A stretch of DNA of 64,000 bases from Candidatus Methylacidiphilum fumarolicum (lineage in GTDB: Bacteria > Verrucomicrobiota > Verrucomicrobiia > Methylacidiphilales > Methylacidiphilaceae): contig NZ_OX458932.1 of NCBI RefSeq assembly GCF_949774925.1, positions 1,426,001 through 1,490,000 on the forward strand, written 5' to 3'. A program made the translations under genes and the position numbers. The notes beneath the pieces were generated by a model. That model saw nothing but the letters and a program-made list of their open reading frames with translations, was not told the DNA's origin and searched no databases. The first letter of the stretch is position 1. Each line of letters begins with the position of its first letter. Shown here piece after piece: positions 17,038 through 26,818 of this stretch.

Positions 17038-19077
17038 CTATTGTAGTTTTCCTAAGGATCGAATGGCAGCTTCCATAACCTTCTCAGCAGTAATACCAAA
17101 CTGCTGATAGATCACTTTATAGGGTGCCGAGGCTCCGAAATGATCTAAGCCTACTACTTCTCCATCGAGTCCAATCCATTTGTTCCATGCGAGCGTCGCT
17201 CCAGCTTCCACCGCTACCCTAGCCCGAATCCGTGATGGAATCACCTCTTCGATATACTGCGCAGGTTGTTGAAGGAATAGATCCCAAGAAGGCATAGAAA
17301 CGACCCTTGTTGGTATTTGTTTTTGCGCCAGTAATTTTTGGGCTTCCAAAGCAATATGAACCTCTGAACCAGTCCCAATCAAAATGACCTGAAAGTCAGC
17401 CATATCAGAAAGTACATAGGCTCCATATCTAGCTCCAGAACTAGAGGCATACTTGGATCGATCAAGTACAGGCAACGCTTGCCGAGTCAGGATCAAGGCA
17501 GTTGGCCCATCTGTTTTTTCTAAAGCTACTTTCCAACCTTCCACTGTTTCTGCGGCATCACAAGGTCTGAATACCGTCATATTCGGTATGGCTCGAAGAG
17601 CAGTAAGCTGCTCGACAGGCTGATGGGTTGGCCCATCCTCCCCTAACCCAATGCTATCATGAGTGAAAATGTAAATTACAGGCAGTTTCATCATCGCAGC
17701 TAATCTCATGGTAGGCCTCATGTAATCCGAAAAGATAAGGAAGGTCCCTCCATAAGGCCTTATTCCCTTATGCAAAGCCATCCCACTCATTATTGCTGCC
17801 ATCCCATGTTCTCTGACTCCATAGTGGATATATCTGCCTGCATAATTCCCTTTTGTAATATCCTTTGCTTCTTTCGGTTTGGTGTTGTTTGAAGGAGTCA
17901 AATCAGCGGAACCACCTATAAGGGAGTCAACTTTAGAGAAAATAGCATTAATAACACTTCCAGAAGCAGCCCGTGTAGCAATCGGTTTATCTAAGGGGAA
18001 AGTTGGCAAATCTTTATCCCACCCTTCCGGTAGCTCATTCTTTAATGCTTTCTCTAACTCTAAAGCCTCTTTTGGATACTTTTTGGAATAGCTTTCATAG
18101 AGCTCTAGCCACTGTTTTCTTCTTTGCTTACCTTTTTGAGCAAAAACACGAAAATACTCTTTTACTTCCTCGGGGACATAGAACGAAACGTTAGGAGGCA
18201 AACCTAGTCTTTCCTTGGCTAATCTCACCTCTTCCTCCCCTAAAGGTTCTCCATGCGCTTTTTCCGAATCCTGCTTATGTGGGCTGCCATAACCTATATG
18301 AGTTTTGGCAATAATCAGATGAGGCTTATCCATGCTCATCTTCGCCCTTAAAAATGCCGCTTCCACCTGTTTGCGGTCATTACCATTGATCTGTTGGACC
18401 TCCCATCCATATCCAAGGAACCTTTCTTGCACATTGTCGCTGTAGGCAAGCGAGGTATGCCCATCGATTGTAATGCCATTGTCATCATACAACACAATAA
18501 GCTTGCCCAGCCCCAGATGGCCAGCTAAGGAACAACTTTCATGAGAAATCCCCTCCATTAGATCTCCATCGCTGGCAAATACATAGGTCCAATGGTTAAA
18601 AAGCTCTATATCAGCTTTATTATACCGGCTTGCCAAAATTCTTTCTGCCAAAGCCATCCCTACAGCATTGGATATCCCTTGCCCTAAGGGACCAGTCGTT
18701 GTCTCTACTCCAGGAGTATGTCCATATTCGGGATGTCCCGCTGTTTTTGAACCAAACTGTCTGAAATTTTTTAAATCCTCTAAAGTCAGACCGTACCCAC
18801 TTAAGAAAAGCAAGCTATAAAGCAGCATAGATGCATGTCCGCAGGATAGAACGAACCGATCCCGATCTGGCCAATCGGGTGCTTCAGGATCAAAAGATAA
18901 AAACCTAGTCCAAAGCACTACAGCCGCATCAGCCAGACCCATAGGCGTTCCTGGATGCCCTGAATTTGCCTTCTGAACGGCATCCATAGACAACCCCCTA
19001 ATCACATTGACAGCCAGTTGCTCTAGTACTTCATCTTGAAGTAAATCCTTTATTGTGCGATCCATGATCTTATCCAT
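17038..19077 (-). CDS. tkt: Transketolase
   Basis: Thiamine-diphosphate enzyme that moves two-carbon units between sugar phosphates in the regeneration part of the Calvin cycle. Diagnostic blocks: NSGHPGTPMGLADAAVVLW, GPLGQGISNAVGMALAE, the TPP motif SDGDLMEGISHESCSLAGHLGLGKLIVLYDDN, HDSIGLGEDGPTHQPVEQL and RYGAYVL. Length 679 is normal. ATG 19077 lies inside the last codons of cbbP (8-base overlap); ATG 19065 (MDRTIKDLL) is also possible. It is the last gene of the cbb operon read here. Confidence 0.95.
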   Translation of the reverse strand: MDKIMDRTIKDLLQDEVLEQLAVNVIRGLSMDAVQKANSGHPGTPMGLADAAVVLWTRFLSFDPEAPDWPDRDRFVLSCGHASMLLYSLLFLSGYGLTLEDLKNFRQFGSKTAGHPEYGHTPGVETTTGPLGQGISNAVGMALAERILASRYNKADIELFNHWTYVFASDGDLMEGISHESCSLAGHLGLGKLIVLYDDNGITIDGHTSLAYSDNVQERFLGYGWEVQQINGNDRKQVEAAFLRAKMSMDKPHLIIAKTHIGYGSPHKQDSEKAHGEPLGEEEVRLAKERLGLPPNVSFYVPEEVKEYFRVFAQKGKQRRKQWLELYESYSKKYPKEALELEKALKNELPEGWDKDLPTFPLDKPIATRAASGSVINAIFSKVDSLIGGSADLTPSNNTKPKEAKDITKGNYAGRYIHYGVREHGMAAIMSGMALHKGIRPYGGTFLIFSDYMRPTMRLAAMMKLPVIYIFTHDSIGLGEDGPTHQPVEQLTALRAIPNMTVFRPCDAAETVEGWKVALEKTDGPTALILTRQALPVLDRSKYASSSGARYGAYVLSDMADFQVILIGTGSEVHIALEAQKLLAQKQIPTRVVSMPSWDLFLQQPAQYIEEVIPSRIRARVAVEAGATLAWNKWIGLDGEVVGLDHFGASAPYKVIYQQFGITAEKVMEAAIRSLGKLQ

Positions 19078-20092
19078 TGCGTTTGATCTCCGTGTTAATT
19101 TCCTTGAGGCTTAACTCTCTTTGTCTTCTAATCCTAGAAAGCGCATCTACTGGGGGAGCAAAAGGAATAGTAGCATTCTCATCATACGCTCTCAACAGAT
19201 GATAAGCAAGAAGCAATTGAGTTAAAGCTAAAGGATGGCTATGTTTAATCTCATTTCTATCCAGATATCTACCTAATCGATCCAGATTGAGTGGTGGCAC
19301 TCCTTTAGGAAGATGATTCCAGATCGTTTTTTCTAATCTTAAAGCCTCTTCTTCTGGAACATTCCCATCAATCTCAAGAATATCCACCGGCTTTCCCATG
19401 TCTCTACCCAGTTCAAGCCGTATTCCTGAATTTTCAGCCCGATTATCAATAAGATACGAAAAATCGGGATGAGGGATGGTAGGCCGCAAAACAAGTCTTG
19501 TATTCAAATGCCCATCTATTTTTGCAGGATCTACCCCTTTGGGAGGATAAAATGTAACGATAATATCTGCAAACTCTCGTTGCGGTCGAATATAAGCTTC
19601 TGAATCAGGTTCTCTTTTGACTAACTCTTCGAGCACCTGCTCTGCTGTGTAGCCCCTTTTGGTCGTATCCCTCTTTATTTTCCAAATTCTGCGAAGTTCT
19701 TCAGGAGGATTCAAGTAGACCTTGACGTCATAAAATTGACGCATGACTCGAGTATAGAAGCCGAGCAACCCTTCCACAATGATGAATTCTTTGGGCATAA
19801 TGTATTCAGGGCGAACAAGGGTGCCATTAGAATGATCGTACACTGGCTTTAAAATGGGCAATCCATAATGGAGTCTTTCTAGGTGTTGCTCCATGATGTC
19901 CAAATAATTACAATCAGGATGTAAAGCGGTGATGCCAATCTGAGCTCTTTCTTTCCGATCATACTTATGGTAATCATCCGTACAGATATGGGTCACTCGA
20001 TCGGCACCTAATAGGTTCACTAATCCACCTGTCAACGTGGATTTCCCCGCCGCACTGTCTCCAACGATTCCAAGCATTATTGGCCGTCGCAT
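19070..20092 (-). CDS. cbbP: Phosphoribulokinase
   Basis: Phosphorylates ribulose 5-phosphate to ribulose 1,5-bisphosphate, the RuBisCO substrate; with cbbL it proves a Calvin cycle. GIVGDSAAGKSTLTGGLVNLL is the Walker A site, ICTDDYHKYDRKERA the substrate block, LKPVYDHSNGT and FIIVEGLLGFYT the Walker B region. At 340 residues it is longer than the short proteobacterial form (about 290) and lacks the usual N-terminal cysteine pair of plant enzymes in the P-loop neighbourhood. It lies 17 bases after cbbX and overlaps tkt. Confidence 0.93.
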   Translation of the reverse strand: MRRPIMLGIVGDSAAGKSTLTGGLVNLLGADRVTHICTDDYHKYDRKERAQIGITALHPDCNYLDIMEQHLERLHYGLPILKPVYDHSNGTLVRPEYIMPKEFIIVEGLLGFYTRVMRQFYDVKVYLNPPEELRRIWKIKRDTTKRGYTAEQVLEELVKREPDSEAYIRPQREFADIIVTFYPPKGVDPAKIDGHLNTRLVLRPTIPHPDFSYLIDNRAENSGIRLELGRDMGKPVDILEIDGNVPEEEALRLEKTIWNHLPKGVPPLNLDRLGRYLDRNEIKHSHPLALTQLLLAYHLLRAYDENATIPFAPPVDALSRIRRQRELSLKEINTEIKRNG

Positions 20093-20109
20093 AGGATTAT
20101 AGGATTAGA

Positions 20110-21063
20110 TCAACACTTGGTTATTTCTTTTTCTTCTTTTGGTTGATTTTCCTGAAAGACTCGACTCTGTCGAATATCGGAAACATCGATTCGCATCAGT
20201 TCGGTCGCAGGGATTTTCCCCCCTTTTTCGATCAGACGAGCCGCTTGACGAAGTTTAAATCGATCTATGGCATTTCTAACGCTTCGGGCGTTAGCAAAGA
20301 GGGGTTGTTGCATTCGTAGTCTCAAATATTCCTCGAAAGCCTTTCTCGATGCATCATCAAAAGTATACATCTGCTGCTTTAGCATAAGTTCAGCAATTGC
20401 TATCAGCTCTTCAAAAGTATAACTTGGAAATTGGATATGATGCGTGATCCTAGATCTTAATCCGGGATTCATCTGGAAAAAAAGCTCCATCCTGTCCTGA
20501 TAACCAGCAAAGATCACCACAAGATCTTTCCGGTTATTCTCCATGGCCTGCAAAAGAATTTCTATTGCCTCTTGACCATAATCCCTTTCGCTTTCAGGAC
20601 GGTATAAAGCATAGGCTTCATCAATAAAAAGAACCCCACCCATGGCCCGCTTAATCACTTCTTTTGTCTTGGGGGCCGTATGACCAACATATTGACCGAC
20701 AAGATCTTCTCGTGTTGCCGATACTAAATGCCCTTTTCTAACATAGCCAAGTCTATGTAAAATCTTACCCATTTTCATCGCAACAGTCGTTTTCCCAGTA
20801 CCAGGAGGACCCGTAAAAGACATATGTAAGGAAGGAGGTTCAGTAATGACTCCCGCTAATTCTCGAAGTCTTTGGACCATCAGAAAAGAAGCAATCTCTT
20901 TGACCCTTTGTTTAACTGGCTTTAAACCAATCAACTCCTTTTCAAGATCATTCAACACATCCTCGATCCGAAACTGAGTTAATTGTTCATCCACATCGAC
21001 GATTTCAGCCCTCTCAACACTCTCCGTAGAAACAAACCCTTCTTTTTGCTGAACCTCCATCAC
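20110..21063 (-). CDS. cbbX: Red-type RuBisCO activase CbbX
   Basis: AAA+ ATPase that remodels inhibited red-type RuBisCO by pulling on the C-terminal tail of CbbL. Visible: LVGLKPVKQRVKEIASFL-type helix (reads LIGLKPVKQRVKEIASFL), Walker A GPPGTGKTTVAMKMG, the pore-loop region GYVRKGHLVSATREDLVGQYVGHTAPKTKE, Walker B GGVLFIDEAYALYRP and a sensor arginine in NPGLRSRITHHIQFP. Gene order cbbL-cbbS-cbbX-cbbP is typical of red-type clusters. Its presence predicts an activase-dependent enzyme. Confidence 0.94.
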   Translation of the reverse strand: MMEVQQKEGFVSTESVERAEIVDVDEQLTQFRIEDVLNDLEKELIGLKPVKQRVKEIASFLMVQRLRELAGVITEPPSLHMSFTGPPGTGKTTVAMKMGKILHRLGYVRKGHLVSATREDLVGQYVGHTAPKTKEVIKRAMGGVLFIDEAYALYRPESERDYGQEAIEILLQAMENNRKDLVVIFAGYQDRMELFFQMNPGLRSRITHHIQFPSYTFEELIAIAELMLKQQMYTFDDASRKAFEEYLRLRMQQPLFANARSVRNAIDRFKLRQAARLIEKGGKIPATELMRIDVSDIRQSRVFQENQPKEEKEITKC

Positions 21064-21112
21064 TTACCTCATTTTGGATTGATTTTAGGAGCTGACGATA
21101 AAACGCAAAGGT

Positions 21113-21529
21113 TCAATACCGTTGACCTTTTGGCTTATCCAAAGCATAAGGCTTAAGCCTGTACTTCTGCTGCCTATCTTCCCATTCCGTTCTATCTAGT
21201 TCAAAACCAGGCTCTTCTTTCGGCCGGTTACAAATAAAACTGATCATGGTCGATTGATAGCCCTGCTGCCTGTTATAGCCACTAATCCTAATATAATGGT
21301 TTGGAAAGGCCTTTCGGCATTGGTTTAACTCCTGCATGACCGCCGCCGAATCTTTTATATCAAAAAGAGGCAATCCCCACATATCCCAATAAGTATTCCG
21401 CGGATGAGGATCATCGGTATATTCAATCATGACCGACCATCCCTGATCTATAATATATTGAACCTGAGCAGCTATTTCTTCATCAGTAAAGTCAGGCAGA
21501 TAAGAAAACGTACCCTGGGTAATTCTCAT
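21113..21529 (-). CDS. cbbS: RuBisCO small subunit
   Basis: Small subunit of form I RuBisCO, 138 residues. MRITQGTFSYLPDFTDEEIAAQ is the characteristic start, followed by EYTDDPHPRNTYWDMWGLPLFD and the tail beyond ISFICNRP, which is the extended C-terminal hairpin found in red-type enzymes. It lies 27 bases after cbbL and 49 bases before cbbX on the same strand. GGATAACG sits ahead of the start as a plausible ribosome site. Confidence 0.94.
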   Translation of the reverse strand: MRITQGTFSYLPDFTDEEIAAQVQYIIDQGWSVMIEYTDDPHPRNTYWDMWGLPLFDIKDSAAVMQELNQCRKAFPNHYIRISGYNRQQGYQSTMISFICNRPKEEPGFELDRTEWEDRQQKYRLKPYALDKPKGQRY

Positions 21530-21556
21530 AATCGTTATCCTTTTGTTATTAAGTTT

Positions 21557-23023
<1,467 letters not shown>

Positions 23024-23092
23024 TTACTCCTTTTTTTGCTTCTTTTATATTTTAAGAATAAATTACCAAAAGAAAAATCCAAAAAAAATGAT

Positions 23093-24436
23093 TTAAAAAG
23101 ATTTTTCTATCTTTTTAATGATATCTGCATCCATTTTTTCCTGAAAGTTGGAAAAATCACCAAAAGCTAAAATGCTATAGAGTGTATCCATTGCGATATT
23201 CTTTGTCAATGTCGAATTTAAATCTGGCAGTTTCGATTTTCTCAACTCTTTCCACTCTAGTGCGCTAGGTGCATAAAAGAAATCCCCAAATCCAGCTTGA
23301 TCAAATTTTTTCTGTAAACCTTCTCCATCGATCTCCTCAAATTCAGGAGTCTTTCGTAACTCTAGAAGAAATTCAATAAACTGGGGCTCAACCACAAAAA
23401 GACGCTCAAGCTGTTTTCTGCCAACTTTATTCAACACCTCTTCTTTTAAATGTAGCTCTTCCAGATAACTCTTCTGCTCCTGAGAAGTGATATTTCCGGG
23501 AAGCACTTCTTTTTGTTCCAAGAAATCTTTGAGAGCTTTGTATGGAGCCGTATAGACATCACAGCCAGCTGTAATGGGAAAAGTTTGCCACCGGCGCATA
23601 CTAGCCACAATATTTAAAGTTTGCACTCCGTAAGCACTTCTTATTTTTCGAAGTTGTCTTTGAGCCTCCAATACTACATGCTCTCCTAATAATTCTGACT
23701 CTAGCCCTTGACTAAGTCTACCGATAAACACGTTACTGCGGTGTGGATTTGCCAGTAGAGCCGCCGCAACAACTTGCCTTGCCGAAAAGGTTGCCGTAAA
23801 ATTAACAGCAATACCCGCTTTCTCTAGCTCCCTAGCAATCACAAAACAGTGGGGGAAGTGCGGTGTAAAAGGAACTTTGACAAAACAATTGGGATTGCTA
23901 GCATGTAGACACCACCCCGCTCTAAAGGATTCCTCCATGCTTGCAGCTAGTCCTGTATGCAATTCAAGGCTAATTTCCCATTTTCTCCCCACTCCATATT
24001 TCTCGGTGGCTTCTATCCCTATTCTTCCATTAATGATAGTATAAAGAATGCTAGCAGCTTTAGAAAGACTCAAGGAAGGAGTAGCCTTTTTTAGCTCTTT
24101 TGTCCATGCTTCGAGGCTTTCCTGTGAACCTTCTCTGTAGAAGTTTTCGAAAATTTTTGCTACAAGCGGCTGATTGGTAGTATTGCCATCGATTTCCTCG
24201 TTGTAAACAAATTGGTCTTGGTCTTCAGAAAAAACGATAAGGTCTGAAAGTTCATTAAAATCAGCAGTATCAACATAAATATGGATGGTGCCCACTTTTT
24301 TAAGTGCCTGCAGTAGTGGATGCGAAATATACCTGACTGCTTTTTTTAATCTGTTTTTACCTCGCACCCGTTTGATAATTTCAAGAGCCGTATTTTCTAA
24401 AGGTGTAAGGTAATCCGTAATATTTTTTGTTTTCAT
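23093..24436 (-). CDS. tal: Transaldolase
   Basis: Class I transaldolase of 447 residues that moves a dihydroxyacetone unit between sugar phosphates; in methanotrophs it links formaldehyde or Calvin cycle carbon with the pentose phosphate pathway. The start has HIYVDTADFNELSD and DGNTTNQP, the Schiff-base Lys is in CFVKVPFTPHFP, and VNFTATFSARQVVAAALL and NVFIGRLSQGL follow. The extra 80 residues at the C-terminus are typical of the longer family. It is the first gene of the cbb operon, 72 bases before cbbL, with AAAAGGAG ahead of its ATG. Confidence 0.9.
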   Translation of the reverse strand: MKTKNITDYLTPLENTALEIIKRVRGKNRLKKAVRYISHPLLQALKKVGTIHIYVDTADFNELSDLIVFSEDQDQFVYNEEIDGNTTNQPLVAKIFENFYREGSQESLEAWTKELKKATPSLSLSKAASILYTIINGRIGIEATEKYGVGRKWEISLELHTGLAASMEESFRAGWCLHASNPNCFVKVPFTPHFPHCFVIARELEKAGIAVNFTATFSARQVVAAALLANPHRSNVFIGRLSQGLESELLGEHVVLEAQRQLRKIRSAYGVQTLNIVASMRRWQTFPITAGCDVYTAPYKALKDFLEQKEVLPGNITSQEQKSYLEELHLKEEVLNKVGRKQLERLFVVEPQFIEFLLELRKTPEFEEIDGEGLQKKFDQAGFGDFFYAPSALEWKELRKSKLPDLNSTLTKNIAMDTLYSILAFGDFSNFQEKMDADIIKKIEKSF

Positions 24437-24631
24437 AGTTCTCCTTTTTAGGGATAAGCAAATTGAATAGAAGTGGGTTAGGAAACACCCTTAAAAGAAG
24501 ATACCCAGACAGAGCGACTAGAAAAGTAAATATTTCTATTTTTCTTTATAGATTTCGAAGAGATATTGTATAAATTTTCAGTTGCATTTTTAACGATTTT
24601 CCATTTTAGTTAGGTTCTTTAATTTGGACTT

Positions 24632-24964
24632 ATGAAAGCAATCATACAAACAGGAGGAAAGCAATACTGGGTGAGTGAAGGAGAACAACTCTCAATCGAA
24701 TTACCCAGTCAGCAACCTACCCAAGAGAATACGATTAAAATAGAGGAAGTTCTCTACGTGGAGGATGGGCAAACGAAGCATGTCGGTACTTCCTTTGTTC
24801 CAGGAGCTGCGGTTGAATTAGAATGTATCTCTGAAATAAAGGCACCTAAGGTTGTGGCCTTTAAATTCCGTCGCAGAAAAGGCTACCACCGAACCGTGGG
24901 TCATAGACAAAAACTTTTACTTGTCAAAGTTAAAAAGATCCATTATCCAGCTGACAATCAATAA
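24632..24964 (+). CDS. rplU: Ribosomal protein bL21
   Basis: Component of the large ribosomal subunit, 110 residues. MKAIIQTGGKQYWVSEGEQLSIE, VLYVED and the basic tail KVVAFKFRRRKGYHRTVGHRQ are diagnostic. It heads the rplU-rpmA-obgE unit found in most bacteria. It diverges from the transaldolase gene across a 195-base region that must hold promoters for both. Confidence 0.96.
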   Translation: MKAIIQTGGKQYWVSEGEQLSIELPSQQPTQENTIKIEEVLYVEDGQTKHVGTSFVPGAAVELECISEIKAPKVVAFKFRRRKGYHRTVGHRQKLLLVKVKKIHYPADNQ

Positions 24965-24988
24965 CTTTTTACACCGGGAGAGATCTTT

Positions 24989-25246
24989 ATGGCTCACAAA
25001 AAAGGTCAAGGCAGTACAAGAAACGGTAGAGATAGTCATAGTAAAAGACTAGGCATAAAAGAATACAGCGGAGAAATTGTCAAAGCTGGCCATATTCTTT
25101 TACGACAGCGGGGAACAAAATTTCATCCAGGAAAAAACGTTGGCATGGGAAGAGATTTTACCCTCTATTCCCTTGTTGACGGCAAGGTTTTTTGGGATGG
25201 ACAAAGAAGAGTGGTTCATGTTAGACCTCTGCCGGAACTCACTTGA
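24989..25246 (+). CDS. rpmA: Ribosomal protein bL27
   Basis: Large-subunit protein whose N-terminus reaches towards the peptidyl transferase centre. [31 protein letters not shown] and [21 protein letters not shown] are diagnostic. Here the protein starts directly with MAHKKG, so it has no cleavable N-terminal leader like that of Firmicutes. GGGAGAG lies before the ATG, 24 bases after rplU. Confidence 0.96.
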   Translation: MAHKKGQGSTRNGRDSHSKRLGIKEYSGEIVKAGHILLRQRGTKFHPGKNVGMGRDFTLYSLVDGKVFWDGQRRVVHVRPLPELT

Positions 25247-25318
25247 TCCCATCCTCCCTACCTTCTTTTTCCTCTCTTTTCTGCTATAGTATTATAAAAC
25301 CTCATTAATTGATTAAAA

Positions 25319-26413
25319 ATGTTTACAGATTATGTGCGGATTTTAGCCAAAGCGGGAAAAGGAGGTAATGGTTGCGTTAGCTTTTGTCGAGAAGCCTTTC
25401 GTCCTCATGGAGGGCCCGATGGCGGAGATGGCGGTAAAGGAGGTGATGTTATCTTAAAAGTCAACCCTCAGGTTTCGGATTTGACCCCATTCTTCTTTTC
25501 CCCACACCAGTTTGCAGAAGATGGGCAAGCAGGCAAAGGCAAAAAAAGAAAGGGGAGGGATGGGAAAAACCTCGAGCTAGAGATACCTCCAGGAGTGGTC
25601 GTTTACCGGCTGACAGCAGGCCATCTGCTCCATTCCTCCACTGACCTTTTGCCTATTCCCAAACCCGGGGAGCCAATGGATAAAATGGTCGAACTGCTGG
25701 AACCTGGAATGCGTTTTATCCTTTGCAAAGGGGGAAGAGGCGGAAGAGGTAATTTTCAGTTTCGAAGTCCTATCAATCAAGCTCCACGATATGCCGAGGA
25801 AGGAGAGGAAGGAGAATCAGGGCAGTTTCTTCTAGAACTAAAAACTATTGCTGATATCGGGTTTTTGGGAATGCCTAATGCAGGCAAATCGACGTTGCTT
25901 TCTAAGATTTCGAGTGCAAAACCAAAAATAGCGCCCTATCCTTTTACTACAATCAGGCCTCATGTAGGCATCGTTAGTTATGAGGATGGTTTAAGAATTT
26001 CCTTTGCTGATATTCCAGGACTTATCCAAGGAGCGCATTTAGGAAAGGGTCTTGGATTTTACTTTCTTAGACACATAGAAAGATCTCGTATTCTCGTCTA
26101 TGTGCTTGACCTTGCTGATCAGATGACAGACTCAATAGCTGTCTTCTACATGCTGCAGGAAGAAATACAAAAATATAATAAAAAACTGTTAGAAAAGCCT
26201 TTTATTGTTGTGGGAAACAAGATAGATCTTCTGCCTATTGAAAATACCAAACAACAAGCCTATGAGTTTGAACAAAAAACTGGCTATCCATTATTGCCCC
26301 TTTCGGCTCGCGAAGGCAGTGGGATCCATCATTTTCTACAACAATGTCGAGAAATGGTCTTATTAGCAAGAAAATCATTTCCTTCTTCAAAAATCGAGCT
26401 TTCTAAGTTATAA
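25319..26413 (+). CDS. obgE: GTPase Obg
   Basis: Ribosome-assembly GTPase. The glycine-rich Obg domain (AKAGKGGNGCVSFCREAFRPHGGPDGGDGGKGGDVIL) fills the first 160 residues. The G domain has the P-loop GMPNAGKSTLLS, a G2 Thr in PYPFTTIRP, DIPGLIQGAHLGKGLG and GNKIDLLP. At 364 residues there is no long C-terminal OCT domain. It follows rpmA in the usual order, 72 bases on. Confidence 0.95.
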   Translation: MFTDYVRILAKAGKGGNGCVSFCREAFRPHGGPDGGDGGKGGDVILKVNPQVSDLTPFFFSPHQFAEDGQAGKGKKRKGRDGKNLELEIPPGVVVYRLTAGHLLHSSTDLLPIPKPGEPMDKMVELLEPGMRFILCKGGRGGRGNFQFRSPINQAPRYAEEGEEGESGQFLLELKTIADIGFLGMPNAGKSTLLSKISSAKPKIAPYPFTTIRPHVGIVSYEDGLRISFADIPGLIQGAHLGKGLGFYFLRHIERSRILVYVLDLADQMTDSIAVFYMLQEEIQKYNKKLLEKPFIVVGNKIDLLPIENTKQQAYEFEQKTGYPLLPLSAREGSGIHHFLQQCREMVLLARKSFPSSKIELSKL

Positions 26414-26435
26414 TAAAGCGGTTGCGCTTTCAAAT

Positions 26436-26786
26436 ATGATAGAAAGAATCTCTACCGGCTTAATCCTTTATGGACTAACCCTTCTCATTCTTGGGTTCGT
26501 AGGGTATTTATCTAATCCTCAAAAAGCCAAAACTTCTCTTTTCAGTGGAGGAGGCATGGGGGTTCTTTCCATAGTCCTTGGCTACTTTTCTAAACTGCCT
26601 TTCGTATTACCTGTTTCCTTTATCCTTATTATCCTCTTTAGCCTTATGTTATTGTGGAGAGCAGTCATAACTTGGAAATTGGTACGAGCTGGAAACAAAA
26701 ACAAACTCTTTGCTGCTTCTCTTCTTTCCATAATGCTCTTCTTGTCCCTGTTAACACTCGGTTACCTATACATAGCCCAAAAATAA
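26436..26786 (+). CDS. TMEM14-family small membrane protein
   Basis: A 116-residue inner-membrane protein with three to four hydrophobic helices. The start, ISTGLILYGLTLLILGFVGYLSNPQKAKTSLFSGGGMG, matches the TMEM14 pattern, with a glycine-rich turn after the first helix. Family members in bacteria have no settled function. It lies 22 bases after obgE and may share its transcript. Confidence 0.65.
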   Translation: MIERISTGLILYGLTLLILGFVGYLSNPQKAKTSLFSGGGMGVLSIVLGYFSKLPFVLPVSFILIILFSLMLLWRAVITWKLVRAGNKNKLFAASLLSIMLFLSLLTLGYLYIAQK

Positions 26787-26818
26787 AAATGGTTTTTTAT
26801 CTTATTTTTTCATCTTAG